Part shown: piece after piece, positions 34,897-48,300 of the stretch | Layout: every line of letters begins with the position of its first letter | How positions within the stretch are numbered: the stretch's first letter is position 1 | NCBI GenBank assembly: GCA_034509425.1 | Contig: JAVTVJ010000817.1 | Coordinates: 1-64,000 of the forward strand | Direction of reading: 5' to 3' | Length of the DNA stretch: 64,000 nt | Origin: Eopsaltria australis | Lineage: Eukaryota; Chordata; Aves; Passeriformes; Petroicidae | Program-made: the position numbers and the translations under genes | The notes under the pieces: model-generated | Seen by the model: the letters and a program-made list of their open reading frames with translations, nothing else | Database searches by the model: none | What the model was told of the DNA's origin: nothing

Positions 34897-37544
34897 TCCA
34901 TGTGTGCTTCTGTATCATGCTTTCCAGTTATTTCTTCATCTTTAGAAGATGCAAGATCTCTTCTAAATTTCCAGAACAGAGAAAATTAAGATCATGGGTA
35001 AGATTAACACTTCTGATTAATTTCTAATTTGCAAATGAGAAGCTCCATCTTGTGATAAGTTAATCGCTTACCTTTATTAATCTATTAAATGCCACTACCG
35101 TGCGCTAAACTCACTTTACTTGAGGGGAATACAAGCTTTTTTTGCAAATTCAAAGTATTTTTATGTGATCCTACACACAAAATATATCAGATTTGGCAGT
35201 GGGATAAAGGGATTATTTTCAATGCTAAGGATAAATTAAGAAAGACAGCTCATTTATAAAAGCAATATATTCTGTGTTGTTGAAATAGAAGTAATCTTCT
35301 CCAATAATCTAATAATCAATATCCTTTAAACCTTTGAAAGTTCTCCTGTCTGCAATAGACATCAAGAGTAAATCTCCTTATTTTAATGAGTATATCTTCC
35401 ACCATTCACTTCCCCTGATCCTGTTATCATGGCCTACATTTTTTGAAATCTCTGTTTTCATGCAAAAATGAGAAGCTTTTGTCTAAAGGATAAGTCATGT
35501 TCCTCTCTTAAAATGAATACGGATAGCAAAACAAAAAAGATAAGGAGTGATTCTTCTGACTGTCATACATATTCACAGGGCCTTAGTATTTACTCCAGTC
35601 AGGCACAAGAACATTATCAACCCTTTTAAGATTACTAACTTTTGTCTAACTAAGCCAACTATTCAGTGTAGGTGAAAACTTCTCTTAGAATGACAAGATA
35701 TGTTTGTATATTGTTCATATTATGTATACAGAGCAGGAGACACACAGAGAGATTTCCATTCTGAAATGTTTACCCTTAGATACCGACATCTGTTACCATG
35801 ATGTTTTAGATCTTACTAATTTAAAACAGAAGAGTGACTTAGAGCAATGTGTAAAAAATCACTTCAGATGTTCCCTCTTTGACTGGTTCAGCCCATCTGT
35901 AATTGCTGGTTTCCAGCATTCAAGAAAATATCTTGCCAAAGCACAGAACCACTGGGAAAGAATTCTAATATCCTACTAATTCAAGTATGTACTTTCCGTG
36001 GAGACTGTATTTTGAAACAGTATTATTTATTGTTTGTAAATGTCAGTCATGCTCTTGTCAGACATCTTTAGTTTCCTGGGATAAAGAACTAAAGATTTGC
36101 AGAAGAATTCAGGGTGTAAACCATGCCAAAATGTTAATTTCAATTTCAGAATCATAAAATTAATTTAATTGGAGATTAATTATTTCAGTGGTTTTCCCTT
36201 CAATCCTCTATAACCTCCATGTATACTATTACATTATCAAAGAATGAAAATGTCATCTTTTCTGACATCCATCTCATGATTTTACAAATTTAAAAAAAAA
36301 AATTTACAAGATAGAATCTATTTACATGGAAGTTTTCATTTTGACATTCAGACTCTACAGCAATTTCTTTCTCAGGAAAAATTAGTGAAAACTCATAGAA
36401 TATTAGTAAAGACTGCAGTGTTGAGATACAGTCTTCTAAACCCAATGAAAGCATCAGGTACTGGAGATCGCTGAAATCTAACAGGAATATTATTAAAAAC
36501 TACTACATGCAAAAGAGCAAAGTGCATCATGTATATCAAAATTTCTTCTCAGCATCACTATTTACCTCTCACTGTTGGAGGTTTCCATGGGATGCTTACA
36601 CTGCTAACAAAACCCATGCCATTAAACAGGATGAAACTATGTCATCCTTTGCTTTGCTCTCTTTGCTTCTTTCTACTAGAATCTAGCAGCAAATTCCCCT
36701 TGCTATGACCACTCACTCCCTTCCTCTCTTGCCTGTTTTTCCCTCTTCTTCCATCTTTCTGCCAGCCTAAAATAACCTTTAGAATAGCATAAGGCTGTCA
36801 CAACCTCCTGCAGTAAATAGTGAATAAAGGAGATAATAAACCCAGGATATGACAAAGAGCCTTTCCTTTCTGTTCTTTTCTTTTGAGGGGGGAGTATAGA
36901 GCTATGTAAGAAAAACAGATTCTCAAATTCTTCACATTCTAGTGGTTCAACACAAGACATTTCTTCCAGCCATATATTTTCCATAGGGAAACCACACAAT
37001 ATAATATGTAATAGAAGCCTTGCAGGCAGACTGCCTCGGCTTCCTGTAGGTTTTGCAAAGATAATGCCAAACAAAGCAGACAGTTCCTAGGCCTGCCCCA
37101 TTCCTACCCAGATATGGAGATCTTACTGAGCTCCACCAGTGTGGAGAATGGAGCTAGAAATAGCAAAAAGGTGCACAATCATTTTCTACAGTGTAGGATT
37201 AGCTTAAAATAATAATTCAGTCACTTCAAATGGGTGACAACACTACTGGAGCAATGAAACTGTATTTGCCTTAAAGAAATATTCAGTATGTGTCATCAGA
37301 CTCATAGGCTGAATTAAGACCAGCCTGTATGAACTGGGGACAGCACAAGCTAAGCTGAATTCTACTGAGCTCTGATTTTGTCATCCATTCAATTGCAAAA
37401 GCTATAGAAAAACCCAGCCACAGTGGGCAATTATGCTGTTGGAGATGCCTAACTCCTAACCTGCATCCTGGGAACAACTAGACTAAACTAGAGTAGCCAT
37501 GTACAGAGAATATTCATCACTAAAATAGAAAGGATTATAGGAAA
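34897..37544. other. Unique AT-rich non-coding sequence
   Basis: No gene or clear repeat was recognised. A tcagaatcataaaat motif near 36148 recalls a CR1 3' end, but the following bases do not support it. Confidence 0.4.
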
Positions 37545-37802
37545 TATGAAGACAGGCTCTTCTCTGAAGCACAGGAGAAGAAAAGAGCCAACTGAGCCAA
37601 CACACAACAAAAGCAATTCTGACTAGATTTCAGGAGATAATGTTCTCTGTGGAAGAGGTTAAGCACCAGCACAGGTGTCCCAAGAAGATACTCCATCCTT
37701 GGAGGAGATGTCTTGTCCTCAGCCAGACCAGGCCCTCAGCAACTTGATCCAGCTTGGGTTTGAGACTGGACTAGATGGTCTCCAGAGAACTTGCCAAAAC
37801 TG
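37545..37802 (+). mobile_element. Old CR1 LINE 3' fragment, plus strand
   Basis: The blocks 'gttaagcaccagcacaggtgtcccaag', 'ccatccttggaggagatgtcttg', 'gaccaggccctcagcaacttgatccag' and 'gactggactagatggtctccagaga' follow the order of an avian CR1 3' end in sense orientation. Divergence is clearly higher than in the 9778 copy and the terminal octamers are gone. The left boundary is approximate. Confidence 0.72.
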
Positions 37803-39119
37803 TGTGCTCTTTGGGTTTTTTTTAATGACGTTAACATTTTTGACACAAATATTCTCCAACCATGTTTAAACTCACTTTTCTACATAATTTTTTTATTTTA
37901 ATACCTGTCTTTACCTAAATGTTACCAACCAGGAAGCATAGCAAGTGAAACTGTAGATAAACTTCCTCAGGCCCACGCTACCCTCTAGTCCCAGTCTCTC
38001 TCCTGACCAAAGCCTGTTCACATGTTTCTCAGCAGATTAGGCAAAACAAATTTTTTTGCCTTGTAGGCCAGTTCAACATTGCAAAGTTCATAATTCAGGC
38101 CAGGAGAACCAGGAGCAGATAGCTGATTTGGCCACCTCCACCCAAAACTTGCTCCACACAGTTGCTCTGTGAGTTGCTTGGCATGTGCTACTAGCACGTA
38201 TGTCTGGGATGTCATTTACTGCACAAAAAGTGGGAGGTCAAAGTGACATTTTGACCAGGGTCTACTCTATCAGCACAGCCATGCTGGACCTGTGCTGTGA
38301 GTCTGCAAGTGGGAGAACACAAACACCTTCCTCAGGAGAGATGAAACACTGCTAGCAATGAGAATCAAGGCAATGAAAGGTCTGTGCTCCTGTCTTCCCT
38401 AGACAAACCCAGTCCTCAACACCTTTATACTGAACAAATTAGTGCAGAGCTCTTCATCTACCCTTGTCCTCCTCCTCATCTTTAAAACAGTTCCTAGACT
38501 CACAAACTCCTTCCAGAACTTGTCAAGGAAAGTAATTATTTACCAAAGTTTACTAAGTTTACAAAGTTTTGTTGAGGAGTCTCCTAAAAGGCTGCATGGG
38601 GAAATTCAGCTTGAGACAAAAAAAATGGGCTGGTTTACTACCTGAAAAAAATCCTTGTGTATGATGTGCTCAGCAGAAACTTCTCACTCCTCCCATTCTT
38701 CAGAGGTTTACCACAGAGTTTTATTCCATCTCCCACCCTGGATTTACATGCCATGGTGCCTCAGCACACAGGCAAAGTTCAAATAAGTGCCATGGCTAGC
38801 AAGTGATGAGACAGACTATTAGAAACAGCCAAGAATTCATTCTAGCAGGAAATTGTATAGCAACCAGTGCAATATCAAGCAAATCATAAATCGTATTATA
38901 TTAATAAAATATTTTAGACAGTATCTTTTGCCAATATGATATTATCTGTGGCGGGAATCTTCCAGAAAATTTGTAATTGAGTAGATGAGGAGGCTGAAGA
39001 GAGGAATCAGTTTGAATAAAACATTTCAGCAGGCAATTTCAGCTAAAAGGTCATACTCAGGGATGGGCATTTGCTAGGAAACTAGGAGAAAGAATGTCTT
39101 AGATGTTGAGGAATATATT
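37803..39119. other. Unique non-coding sequence
   Basis: No gene or repeat family was recognised. Confidence 0.45.
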
Positions 39120-39604
39120 TAGTGCAGGTAGCTCACTGTGCAGATTGATGTCTGGGTGGCACAGCCTGAGGCAAGCGTCCATGAACTGCCAACCTTTTGC
39201 ATAACAAATGCACAGGGACCTCTGGCACAGCCAGTCGAGGGACACTGCAGGAGCCGAGGACTCAGCAGGGAGCCCCCAGATGTACCCAGGCACAGACTGT
39301 CGGAGTATAAAAGCCATGGGGTCCTTTTGTTGGGGGTCCCTCCTCCTCCAGCCTGAGCTGTTATTCTGTTATTGCACAATGATTACACTATCTCAAGGAC
39401 CCAGGGGTCTGAGACTGTTGTGGGAAACCCAAAGTGGAGGCAGTAAGGAAAGTGGTCTGACTGTGTGGGGTGTGCAGGGAGCTGAGCAGTGCATCCACCA
39501 CCTCCCTGGGGCTGTGGAGGGGCTTTGGCCCCAAGCGTGGCTGACAGAGCAGCCCCCGGGTGCTCAGACTGCAAAGTTTCCGTAATGCAGTTGAGTCTGA
39601 CACA
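39120..39604 (+). mobile_element. Possible degraded LTR with TATA box
   Basis: A GC-rich island of about 480 bases stands out from AT-rich flanks. A TATAAAAG at 39306-39313 is followed by a 'ggggtccctcctcctccagcctgagctg' block and a degenerate polyadenylation-like cacaatgatt near 39376. G-rich sequence follows, ending near 'cagttgagtctgacaca' at 39589-39604. This order of TATA box, short R region and U5 fits an old solo LTR in plus orientation. Both ends are guesses and no target duplication was found. It could instead be an ordinary GC-rich regulatory patch. Overlapping 60-125 codon frames here are not convincing genes. Confidence 0.4.
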
Positions 39605-42600
39605 AGGAAATTACCTCCAAGTGCATATATTACAAATAAAAATCCAATACTCATCTAGGTTTACACTCCAAGGAATTTGTTTGGGAAGACTGTGAAGGTA
39701 AGAGGAATATGAAGCCCTACCCAATGTAGCTGTACTGACAAAAGACCTTACTGGAAAAACAACATTTTTTCTGAATAATAGTTTGTTTCCCCTAGGGGCA
39801 GGTGAGTGGGAGGCCACTGTGGCTTTGCTGTATGTGTAACCTGCAAGTCTTTGCCTTTATAGCTCTACTGCTAATATACAACATCTAGGTGTCTACATTC
39901 CAGGAAAGCACTCCTTACGTAAATAAACACAGGCTAAAGTTCAACCTTTTCTTGCTAAATTCCTTAGACTTCTATGTTTTAAAAGTCACCTTTCAGGTAA
40001 AATTGGATAGGCTGTGTGCATTTCTGAAGTTGCCATTCAGGCAAAGTTCTTTTGGCATGGCCAGAGCATTACCTTGTGAAGGCAGTAGTTTAGAAGTATA
40101 TTCAAATGTGAGTAGGATATATATTCATTGCTGCATGGAAAACACATAAGCAACCTGAGCATGCTACTTCTTCAGATTTTTAAGCTTTGGAGTAGAAGTT
40201 AATAAATCAAAACTATACGAAAGCAATTGACCATGTTCTCTGATAGTTAAAAAGACTGATTCACATCTCTTGGAAAAGTGTGATAGTTGCCATATACCTG
40301 CCTCCAAAAATAGTGCCAGTGCTGGCATACCCCACTGCTGGCAATGCCTGTAACTGCTGCTTCAGCATTTTCCTCCTCTGGTAAGCATGCTAGCATACCT
40401 GCACAAGCCTGCCATTTGGCCTTAAACTTATTACTCCCCAGATTCTTGGCTGGGGTACTTTGAGTGTGTTATTTAAAATGCAAAAAACTATTTTTTTTCT
40501 ACTGACTTACCAAAAATGTTCTACATAAAAGATTGGGCTTAATGAGAACACGATTTATTCTCTCAAGTTCTTATCTTGGCACCATACAGCAGACTGGGTA
40601 GCTATTGGTCTTATAGGCCTCCAGAGTGATGACCAAGTTTATCTTGCAATTGTCTTCAATCTTCTGCCAAACATGAAAGCAGGCAACAATCTTGAAACAA
40701 AACCAGAGGGGGGAAGTGTTGAAGGAGGACTGCAATGAGGAAGCAATTAGTCAGAACGGCAAGGATTGTGCATTTCAGCCAGGCATGTGTTCTTTTATTT
40801 ATCTGGGTTTATAAGTGAAGAATACAAGGGGAGCCAAATTTTAAAGAACAAATTGTACATCTTTAGCACTTAAGTTCCATAAATATGTAATTCTGCATGT
40901 CCTGAAAATACTGATCCTGGGCCAAGATAAAGTCGGTTAAGAACACTATAACAAAAAAGGAAAAGAAACCAAAAAGAAAGTAAAAATAGAGTCTTTTCAT
41001 ACCACAAAAGATCTGTAGATCATCTTAAGCAAAAAAATCATGTGGGCTTTTCATATTAGACTCTGATTTCTTCCACCATATTACTTATGGAACAGAAAAG
41101 AAATGGAACAGGATTTTAAGTATCCTTCATGAAGGATATGCTAGCCTCAAATGAAAATATTTACACATGTGATCATTTATTTATACATTTTTATAAAATA
41201 CAGCTGTGTGAAGTGCAGACCTCTGCTGCTCTGTGGCAATAGCCTTTACCTTCCATCTGCAGGCACAAAAGTTATATGTACCCTGCATATGTAAGGGTGC
41301 CCCAAGGCAAGGTACAAGATCAAATGCACAATTCATACAGACAGAAAGTACAGCCAGAGGCCACTTTATGAAACACACCACATATCCAGGAATGCCCAAA
41401 ACCTTGGCTGGATGCTGGACATCTTAACATGCACCTGAGAGCTGACAGGCTCCCCATGGCTCACCTGTGAGCAGTCAGTGCAACAGTGGTGTGGATTAGG
41501 AAGAGAAGTCAATCCTAATGCTGTTCACAGTTTTTTCTGGCACCACTCACAAAGAATGACATAGACAAATTATGCCTTGGGATCCAAGTCCCATAAGACT
41601 GCAATTCCACTGAGCAAGGAAGACCAAGGTGTGGAAAGTTTCACCTTTTCTTTCACTTCAGCTCTTTCCGCCCAAAATCCACTAGCTCATGGCCATGAAC
41701 TCCACAAAGAGTGGGTCTTGCAGACCACCATAAAGATGAAGGGAAGCTGCTGGGCTGTGCTCACAAGCAGGCAGAATTCTCCAGACATGCCAGATGCCAT
41801 TGTCATAAAATACAGTGAAAAATGAAGCCTTGTCTTTCTGACCAGCCCTAAAAGTCTTGCAAACATCTTGTCTTTTACAGACTGTGCAAGATTCATGTAC
41901 AAGAGCTTCCTCTCCTTCTCCTATTTCATTCTATCACACATTTTTCACAAAATGAGACACATGTAGTCTGATCTTCAGCCCACTCGCTAGGTGTTTGGTG
42001 TTACATTGCAATTACAAAATAGCAGGTGTTTATGATGTGTGTTTATTCTTGTACATATTTTCTCATATTTTCTTAATTAGGTTCTGCATTATCACTTTTC
42101 CTGATATTACTTGCTCAAAGACAACTGAAGCCATCTAGTTTGGCTAGAGCCATTTCTTACTTTAAGATTGGTGTTAATAAGAATTAGATTTTCATTCCCA
42201 ATACCACACAAGGATCAATGACTCATGAGTACCATGTATTCATTTAGTATAAACTTGTGAGTAAATGTCACTGCTTAAACCAACAGGAGAAAAAAGAACA
42301 GCAGAATACAGTGTGGATGACAAGTCCCTCACTAAATTCTCTGTATTTGTTGTCTGAAAGGTATAAAATGTTTGCCTTCTTCTGCATGTTTATATACTTT
42401 GTTTATACCCATGGCATATAATTCGTTCTCTGATTCACTAGAAATAGTCTTCTTTCTTTGTGTAACACAGGAGAGATGTTGGTCTTAGCTCACATTAGAA
42501 AATGAGTAATACCATTGCTGTTTCTCAGTGAGCTCCCAATCCCTGTGGGTGAAATTCATCTTCATGGGTGAGGAGGAGGGGAGAGGGGGATTTGCTCCAG

Positions 42601-44930
42601 ACCCATGCAACATTTTAGTCCACAGAACAGGGAGCTAGGACAAAGCTGATATTTAACCCTTCTCATCAGAGACTGACAAGTCATGAATCTGACAATGAAT
42701 GTCAGTCCAGAACCTTGTCTCCATAAAGATGCAGCAGTCTGCTCTCAGTTCTCATGTTACAGATCCAAGCCTATGACTCAGACCCATGAAAGGATTTAGA
42801 TCTCTGAAAAAAATCACCAGCAGGACTTTAGTCAAAACATTCAAGCCTTGTGACCTCTGTCTAACCACACTGCTGAGTAAATCCTGGAGACACCTCAGGT
42901 CTGAGGCAGATAGTTTAATGGGAGCATCTTGTCCAGCAGATGTGCAGATGTGACTCAGAAAAGCCTCTGCAGAATTCACTACCAGTGAGGTCCATCAAGG
43001 CCCACAGATGCTCCCCACCTCAATTCCGAGGTCCTGAGTTTTGCAGGTATCCACAAATCACACCCAACACACCCCAAAAATGCATTCAAAACTGTGGCCA
43101 AGCAAGAGAAATCTGATAACAGCATGTGTATCCAACAGCAGCACACCCAGTAGGTGTCTACTGGCATATTTTGGTATCACTTGCCAAGATTAAGATACAC
43201 AGGTCCTAAAATGAGTAGTTTATAACAGTCTTTTATGGTACACTGAATATTTTTGTTGGCTCCAGAAAGGATAAAAAGTGCACTAGGACCATGAGATCTG
43301 GACAGAAGTTTTGTCTTTCAAAATTAAATTCTGAAAGAAACCACAGATCTGGATCTCCAAAAATGAGAACTTGGTTTTCCAATGTGTACGCTGGCTATTA
43401 CAACTATCCACCAACTGAATTCTTACTCCCTGTCTCTCAAATTTCCATCAGTCATTACAGCTTTTTATGGAAAAATGATGTCTTCTCTCAGCTCTAAGGA
43501 CAAATTACACATATAAATTAATTAACTAAAAAAAAAGAGTTGAGGAATATTTACTTATAATCAATGACAGTAATAACATACAAACAGATAATTCAAAGAC
43601 ACTGCCATAAAGATCAGAAAAATCAGGCTGTGACATATTTATATCACACACCATTCAATACCATCATACAGACTGTACATGAAATTATCCACATTTTATA
43701 GCAATGATGAACAGTGAGATCAGCATTTCAAATATCACACAAATCATCCCTGTAATTAGTCACTAAGACATGACTACTACACATAACAGAGTATACTGAA
43801 TAACTAATGTTCTGTAGTGTTAATAAAAAGCAAATCTATAGCTTATCTTATTACTAATATAATAATTAATTCAGACACAGATCTTTCACCAATCCTTTGG
43901 TGAGTTTAAACCAGAAACTAAAGGTCAGTTCTGTTCTCCATCACATCTGCTGCTCAGAGGAGCTGTACAATTATAATCAGAAAATGCATAATTATAACCC
44001 ATGGGATAATTTAATCCAATGAATCAAAACAATTTTTGTATTCAATTAATTGTACCAAGAAAAAAAGAAAATATGAGGTACTTTACCCCCTATTAGTCCT
44101 TTGCAAGAGCTTCAGTAGCTTTATATACCAGCCTAGGACCCCTACTTAGTCATGCATTTCATATACTGTGAGACCTGTCCTTTTGCAAAACTATTTTCTT
44201 TCTTGGTTTCAGAATATCACAATAACATTCCTACATTACAATCACATTTTAATGGCTATATCATCTGGACTGTAAACTTATTTGAAATTAGTAGTACAAT
44301 TTAGAATTGTTTTTCTCTTTAAGGAAATTGGCCCAAATTGTTTCAATATTTTGCCATTTCATGAGCATTGTGTATATTGCTTATCTAATTAAGGGGTAGA
44401 GATTTTCAAATTCGACTACATTTTTTGTGTATCAAGTTTAGATGAATTAAGATTTCAATCTCTAAAAAACACTCTTTAAAATTATCAGGAGTTGGGGACA
44501 CAAGGTTAGAATCCACAACTCAGATTCACCTGTTACTTTTGGAAATCAAATTAACTTCTTTTTATAACCATGCTCAATAACTTCAAATAAATCAAATGAT
44601 GTTGCTTAAAATCAAATTGTCTCTCACCAGTTTCCCATGTGAGGACATTAGCAGGCTGTGCAGCACTGAGGAGGACGAGGGAGACAGTGATGGGATCTTT
44701 ATAGGGACCAGGAGGCTCAGGAGTCTTGTCCCACCATGGCAGCAGAGGTGCAGGTGGACTCTGTTTCATTTCAGGCAGTAAGACAAGAGTCTTCTGAATG
44801 TGAAGGCTTGGAAGCCGGTCACTACCCACACAAGAAAGAGAGCTCCTGCTCCTCCTGAAGACTAGCAGTTAGGTTTGGTACCTCACACAATGGGCATGAG
44901 GGTCTGGAACTGGGTGGAGTGATCACAGAT
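39605..44930. other. Long unique non-coding stretch
   Basis: About 5.3 kb, AT-rich and most extremely so at 43500-44500, with no supported gene, RNA gene or mobile element. Confidence 0.4.
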
Positions 44931-45362
44931 TCATAGAATAGTTTAGGTTGATAGGGACCTTAAAGATCTTCCAGTTCAAACCCCCTGCCATCGACAGCAA
45001 CACCTTCCACCAGACCAGTTTGCTCAGGGCCCTTCCAACCTGAACTTGAGCAGCTCCAGAGATGGAGCCACAACTTCCCTGGGCAACCTGTGCCAGGGCC
45101 TCACCACCCTCACAGCAAAGAGGTTCCTCTTAATATCTGATCTAAACCTGCTCTCTTTCAGTTTGAAGCCATTCCCTCTTGTCCTGTCACTCCATGTCCT
45201 CGTGAATACTCCCTCTCCATCCTTCCTTTAGGCTCTCCTCAGGCACTGGAAGGCCGAAGCATTCTCTTCTCCAGGCTGTACAATCCCAGTTCCCTGAGTC
45301 TTTTCTCACAGGAGAGGTGCTCCATCCCTCTGATCACTTTGGTGGCCTTCTTAGGACTTGCT
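44931..45362 (-). mobile_element. CR1 LINE 3' fragment, well preserved
   Basis: The copy starts with tcatagaatagtttaggttg in reverse complement of the CR1 3' end. It continues through 'cttccagttcaaaccccctgcca', 'ccctgggcaacctgtgccagggcc', 'agtttgaagccattccctcttgtcctgtcactcc', 'ttctcttctccaggctgtaca' and 'aggagaggtgctccatccctctgatca'. It is the least eroded CR1 in the window, about 430 bases, on the minus strand and 5'-truncated at about 45362. Confidence 0.95.
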
Positions 45363-48300
45363 TATATTTTTAAAGAAATATGTGACTCTTATTATTCCAT
45401 GCTCAATTATGAGTTGAACAACTGAAAAAATGGACAGACTTTCTGAACCTCTTAGCTTCCATAACTGTGGCCAGATCTTCAGAATAGACAGGTATATCAA
45501 GTACAAAGTTCTTGGATGTCCAGTCAGTAGGGTCACAATGGGAACTGCTAAACAATGAGCATTAAAAAAAAGGCCCTAAACTGGTAATTGCAATGGGAAT
45601 TTAATGCATTAAGTATTGCATATTTTTCACTTCTTCAAAAGATAAAGCACACAATACTCAGAAGCCAATAGTTTCTCTTGCTTTAGCAAGGCTTGCAATC
45701 CCATGATTCACAATCCTTCATGTTACAAATCAGAAGTGGGGTGGAAATGAATTTGTATTAAATTTCAAGGAGCAGGATGATGTCTGAATCACTTCCCCAA
45801 ATCTTTAGTGTTAATAAGATGGATAGTGTGGAGAAGAGCGTATTTCTCATCAATCCCATTATATGTTTGCTGGATGTCAATATTCCATTTATTCCACATT
45901 TATTCTACTTAAACAAGTCCACAGATGCAGTTATACTGTAAATTATTAGTTTGATTAAAAATTGTACTTAAAATGTTATTTTAAAACTGTTTTTCCTCTA
46001 CAGCTTCCCAGTAGTCTCTGGGAACTGCTATATTCAGTTCTGGCAAGCACTGACTTCACAGCTGCTATGAGTTAGTTATTTATGCACCATCCTACTTGGC
46101 ACAATAAGTTTGATTTTGTTAAAGGCACAGTGAATGGGCACAAATCAGAATTTTCAAATTCATTTATGGCTATCAACTGTTAATGTTAGAGGCTGAGAGC
46201 CATTGCTCAGGCATTGCTCACCCTCCAGAAGTGTGAAAGGCATAGTGGTTGCTCAGCCTTCCTCTCTCAAATGTAACTTGGCCCTCAAGCTGAAAGGACA
46301 ATCTCTGGCATCTCAGGCTCTGGGCCAACATATACCGGATTGAAAAAAAAACACAGAAATTACCTGAGTAGGAATTTTGGATCATGAAATATTTTCAGGA
46401 CCAGTGCCTTAACTGATCTCTCATCTACCATTTCCATGTAGTCACCTGAAAAAGCACTAGGGATGAATCTTACATCATGAAAACACTTCTCACTGGGAAG
46501 GTGCTGAAATTCAGTTTTCTTCAGGCCACTCACTAGCTGCCAGATTATTTGAGGTTTTCTGTCACTGGTGACCTCTACTTGAGTTTGAAGCCAAAATTCC
46601 AACACAGTGAGGCCCTGGGCTGTGCTGGGGAGGATGTGGGGTCCTTTCAGTGGTCACGGACAGGGGAACTGTGTGAAGTTCTGGCATGCCATGGCAGTGG
46701 AGCAGCCCAAAGGTGCCTGACAGGGCACATTGTGACACCAGCCTGTGCTTTGCACTCAGCAGCAGATCATGACTCAGGGTCAGTATCAGAAAAATTTACC
46801 CAGTGGATGACATCCCTTCGCAGCCCATCCTGGTGGCAAATCTAGACTGCGTCTGAGGGCTCTTGGGATGAGTGCCTGGAAGGGGGGGCAGGACATTTCC
46901 TGCTGGAGCTGGCTTTTGCTGTAAAAAGCAGTATGAAATACCCATGTAAGCGTGCTGTAATCAATCTGGCATGTTGTCCAACACTGATCATCACTATAGT
47001 TACAGGGCCTGATCTATTTTGGGTCCAAAATGACAAAAAAAATGTAGAATATCATCCATTTGTAGGCTGGCCAGATACTACAGTCATGCAAGCATTAAAA
47101 ATATGTGTGGTAAATCAAGTAACGAAGCAGAGGTAGGCAGACAGAAATGTGAATTTTGAGATGCAAAACATTGTGCCTGTATCTGTTTTGGTCAAATGAC
47201 ACATCTTTCAGCATAAGATCTGGCATTCCCATGTGTTTTTGTGGTACTGTGTAAGCAATACACTTCAGGCAATAACTACTAACTGAAAAAAAAAGAAAAG
47301 TCACACAAAAATTATGGCACAAGTACTGTCTTACTCCTTTTCTTAAAAAAAATTAAACCCAGGAACTACAATATCTTGGATAAATTGTGGAATAACACCT
47401 CTGATTGTTTTTGTTTGTTGCCAACACACACCGTGCTACAGTGAACCATATGGAGTTCTTAACAAATGCATTCAGTCTGATTGCATTAGATGGGAAGGTT
47501 CCTGTAAAAACTGCTTTGTTTGTGAAGTGGAAAACTATGTTTTTAATAATTTAAAAGTCATCTACCAATACTGCATTGTCCCACTGAATAATTCAGAAGA
47601 ATATTAGGTTGATGTTGTGACATTTCAAACCTAATATTTGCATTTTTCAGTCACCCTTTCTAATCAAGTCTCCATAAATAATCTGATTAAGATAATTTAA
47701 TCCCTGATTTGATGCTTTGTGCTGATAAGTAAGTGCAGGTAGTTTGCAGACTAGTTTAAAGTTGGGACTATGTCTAAACAACCACTGCTTCAGTCAAATC
47801 TTTTGAATCAGTTCCTCACATTACATTACTATTGAAAGCTACTTTTGATACCAGAAAATGTGGTATCCACTTTGGGCTCTTCATTTTCAACTTGAGAGAG
47901 ACTTGGCAAAGGAGTAAAAGAGAGCATAACTGGATGATGATGCCTTCTTGAGATTTTGAATAGCAGAATAGTGCTCTGCTACCAACCTGCCCCACACACC
48001 AGGAACTTCCAACACTAGGGCCTTGGAAACAGCTGAAAAGACAGTTCTGCATTCTCCTTCCTTGATTTTCCCCACAGTGTCAATCCTGACCCACACATAA
48101 CCCATTCCTAACAACAAAACAGATCAGTTTAGCCCTAATCCTTAAATGTATTTACACACAGCCCCATTCTGTCCTTGTTCCTACAAGCATTGATGAGAGG
48201 CTTGCCAATAGCCCACCTTTTGGCTGGCAGCTGTCAGACTTGCAGGGCCAGCCACAGGCACAGCAGCCAGCTGTTCCTCTACTCTAAATTGTTCATGAAC

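Noticed and set aside
34584..34918. Overlapping Ser/Pro/Leu/Phe and Glu/Gly/Lys/Arg frames of 69 to 105 codons
   Set aside because: They arise entirely from the GGAA microsatellite on its two strands.
36148..36240. Possible CR1 3' end starting tcagaatcataaaat
   Set aside because: Only the first bases fit, and none of the later CR1 blocks follow.
39889..40149. Plus-strand frame from a CCAG acceptor-like site to a GTGAGTAGG donor-like site
   Set aside because: The exon side of the donor (tcaaat) is poor, the frame reads past it, and the peptide is unremarkable.
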